Shown here: piece by piece, positions 62,993 through 64,000 of the stretch | Position numbering within the stretch: position 1 is the first letter of the stretch | Layout: each line of letters begins with the position of its first letter | Origin: Prochlorococcus sp. AG-459-B06 | GTDB taxonomy: Bacteria; Cyanobacteriota; Cyanobacteriia; PCC-6307; Cyanobiaceae | Direction: 5' to 3' | Length of the DNA: 64,000 bases | NCBI GenBank assembly: GCA_003209475.1 | Contig: QCQY01000003.1 | Coordinates: 1 to 64,000, forward strand | Program-made: the position numbers and the translations under genes | Notes under the pieces: generated by a model | Told to the model about the DNA's origin: nothing | The model's database searches: none | The model's input: only the letters and a program-made list of their open reading frames with translations

Positions 62993-63199
62993 TTGGAGAA
63001 TCATAGTTTTTTTACACAAACAATGAATATTAATGATAAATCTGTTTTAGAAACGCTTAATAAACTTATTGCTATTAATAGGCTAAATAAAACTCAAATT
63101 CTTCAAATGGTGAATTTAGTTTCAATATCAAATGATTTCAATGATTTAAAGGATAATTTGAAATGGGAAAGTTCTAAATCATTTCATCAAAATAGTTAA
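62993..63199 (+). CDS. Small hypothetical protein
   Basis: A 68-residue frame from a TTG at 62993. A Met at residue 11 (63023) is a likely alternative, giving MNINDKSVLETLNKLIAINR. It is a helical polar protein (KTQILQMVNLVSISNDFNDL). No family recognised. Confidence 0.45.
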   Translation: MENHSFFTQTMNINDKSVLETLNKLIAINRLNKTQILQMVNLVSISNDFNDLKDNLKWESSKSFHQNS

Positions 63200-63311
63200 A
63201 ATAAATAAACTCTATGTTTGATAATTATGAATTCTTTAAATTTATATAAGAGATAAATAATATTTAAATGAATTAATTAAGAGTTTTATAAATAATTTAT
63301 ATATAAGCAAT

Positions 63312-63485
63312 TCAAATTAATTTTTGATAATAATTTATCTTATAAGTAACTTGCTCTTGATTACTACGATCATATGTTGTTTTCTTATCCTTGTTAATTG
63401 ATTTAATTAATATTGTAGAAGTGATTATTATTATTAGTATGATTAGTAAATCTCCAACAGTAATCCCTCTCTCCTTAAGATTCAT
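63312..63485 (-). CDS. 57-residue single-span membrane protein
   Basis: I start at the ATG at 63485: MNLKERGITVGDLLIILIII is followed by SINKDKKTTYDRSNQEQ and a short tail. The longer frame up to 63548 adds only hydrophobic-polar sequence without clear coding signs. ERGITVGDLL before the span is a recurring look in small picocyanobacterial membrane proteins. It resembles a pilin-like N-terminus but lacks a cleavage site. Confidence 0.5.
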   Translation of the reverse strand: MNLKERGITVGDLLIILIIIITSTILIKSINKDKKTTYDRSNQEQVTYKINYYQKLI

Positions 63486-63646
63486 AGTAAAACATATATT
63501 TTGTTTAAATATAGCCTTTTTTAATTGATAAACTAATATTTCTAACAAACGTGCTAAAAATATGTAATAAGGAAATATAAAAGAAAATCAAAATATAAAG
63601 ACTATATTCTTTTGAGTCATATAAAAAAAATAGATAAATTTCTTAT

Positions 63647-63800
63647 ATGAAAGTCAAAAAAAAATTTAGTAGTTGTAATACTCCTGATTTTCTTCTCTAA
63701 AGAAATGATTATCACAAAAAAATCAATTAACGAAAATCAACTCAAGTTTACTTATCAAAAACAACTTATCTTAATTCTAGATTATAAGCACAAGGGATAG
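63647..63800 (+). pseudogene. Candidate small secreted/membrane protein gene broken at an A9 tract
   Basis: From the ATG at 63647 the frame reads MKVKKK and soon stops. Removing one A from the nine-A run at 63656-63664 gives a 50-residue protein with a signal-like core LVVVILLIFFS, continuing to TAG at 63798. Either the A tract is miscounted or slippage or loss has occurred. An 8-base inverted repeat (TCATATAA at 63617-63624, complement at 63643-63650) sits directly before the start. No family recognised. Confidence 0.35.
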
Positions 63801-63822
63801 TCAAAATCGATTGACAGAAATT

Positions 63823-63975
63823 TTAAAAGCTGTCGTTGATTATATTTAAAAGTTTATTTCTTTTATTTATATTTTTCTCTTCCCAATCAAGTATTACTTC
63901 ATCATTAATGATAGGTTTTGCTTCATAAGCTAGATACCAAAGAATAAATCCGGCAGGAAATATTAAAATATGCAT
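63823..63975 (-). CDS. 50-residue membrane-associated hypothetical protein
   Basis: From the ATG at 63975 the minus strand reads MHILIFPAGFILWYLAYEAK, then PIINDEVILDWEEKNINKRN, ending in TAA at 63823-63825. A hydrophobic N-terminal anchor is followed by an acidic-basic helix. The codon before the start may lie in a longer frame, as the window ends 25 bases beyond it. No family named. Confidence 0.5.
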   Translation of the reverse strand: MHILIFPAGFILWYLAYEAKPIINDEVILDWEEKNINKRNKLLNIINDSF

Positions 63976-64000
63976 AGCAAAATTAGTTGACTCAAATTAA

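Overview
The window is about 64 kb of very AT-rich, densely packed bacterial DNA. It reads as a marine picocyanobacterium, most probably a high-light Prochlorococcus. Evidence: chlorophyll genes (chlH, acsF), a PetP-like cytochrome b6f protein, a Psb30-like micro-peptide, CGLD27, Ycf20/DUF565, DUF2996, DUF2949, DUF3038, DUF4335 and DUF3318 families otherwise seen in cyanobacteria and plastids, many tiny single-membrane-span proteins, frequent TTG/GTG starts, and no phycobilisome genes. The genus is an inference from gene content and composition. No integrase, transposase, CRISPR array or rRNA operon is visible; the one tRNA is the initiator tRNA.

Layout. 1-8000: glutathione peroxidase, purT, aminopeptidase N, a probably secreted protein with an apparent ATT start, a metallo-beta-lactamase-fold protein and a DCC-family thiol protein. 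8000-21100: an accessory-like stretch of small membrane and hypothetical proteins. Recognisable genes here are a GNAT acetyltransferase, an S51 peptidase, a MTHFR-like barrel protein overlapping a renalase-like flavoprotein, a P-loop kinase, a Lys/Thr-repeat helix-hairpin-helix protein, rpsU, a nucleoside deoxyribosyltransferase/phosphoribosyltransferase cassette, an HNH nuclease, a TauE-family permease and a well-formed candidate small RNA (20338-20472, minus). 21100-34500: a three-gene ABC-2 exporter, PetP-like protein, initiator tRNA, asparaginase/CGLD27/rsfS/DUF3318 run, carB, an ABC half-exporter, an S4 protein, tpiA and folP. 34500-57200: chlH, dapB, a UbiH-like hydroxylase, DUF2949-DUF3038-DUF4335, mfd, a TerC-like protein, fmt, the TldD/TldE pair, acsF, DUF2996, an RNase II-like protein lacking its usual active-site residues, and a split Gdt1/Mnx-type manganese exporter. 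57200-64000: Psb30-like peptide, HAD phosphatase, Ycf20-like protein, rpmF, an FtsH homologue whose zinc-protease motif is destroyed, 2-Cys peroxiredoxin, and small hypothetical genes.

Functional themes are chlorophyll synthesis (chlH, acsF), peroxide defence (gpx, peroxiredoxin), nucleotide synthesis and salvage (purT, carB, the deoxyribosyltransferase cassette), proteolysis and protein quality control (pepN, TldD/E, FtsH-like), translation start and assembly (initiator tRNA, fmt, rsfS, rpsU, rpmF), and transcription-coupled repair (mfd).

The observations most worth following are the protease-dead, one-span FtsH homologue, the candidate small RNA, two reading frames that seem to lack any ATG/GTG/TTG start, the RNase II-like protein without its aspartate cluster, and a T-stem mismatch in the initiator tRNA.
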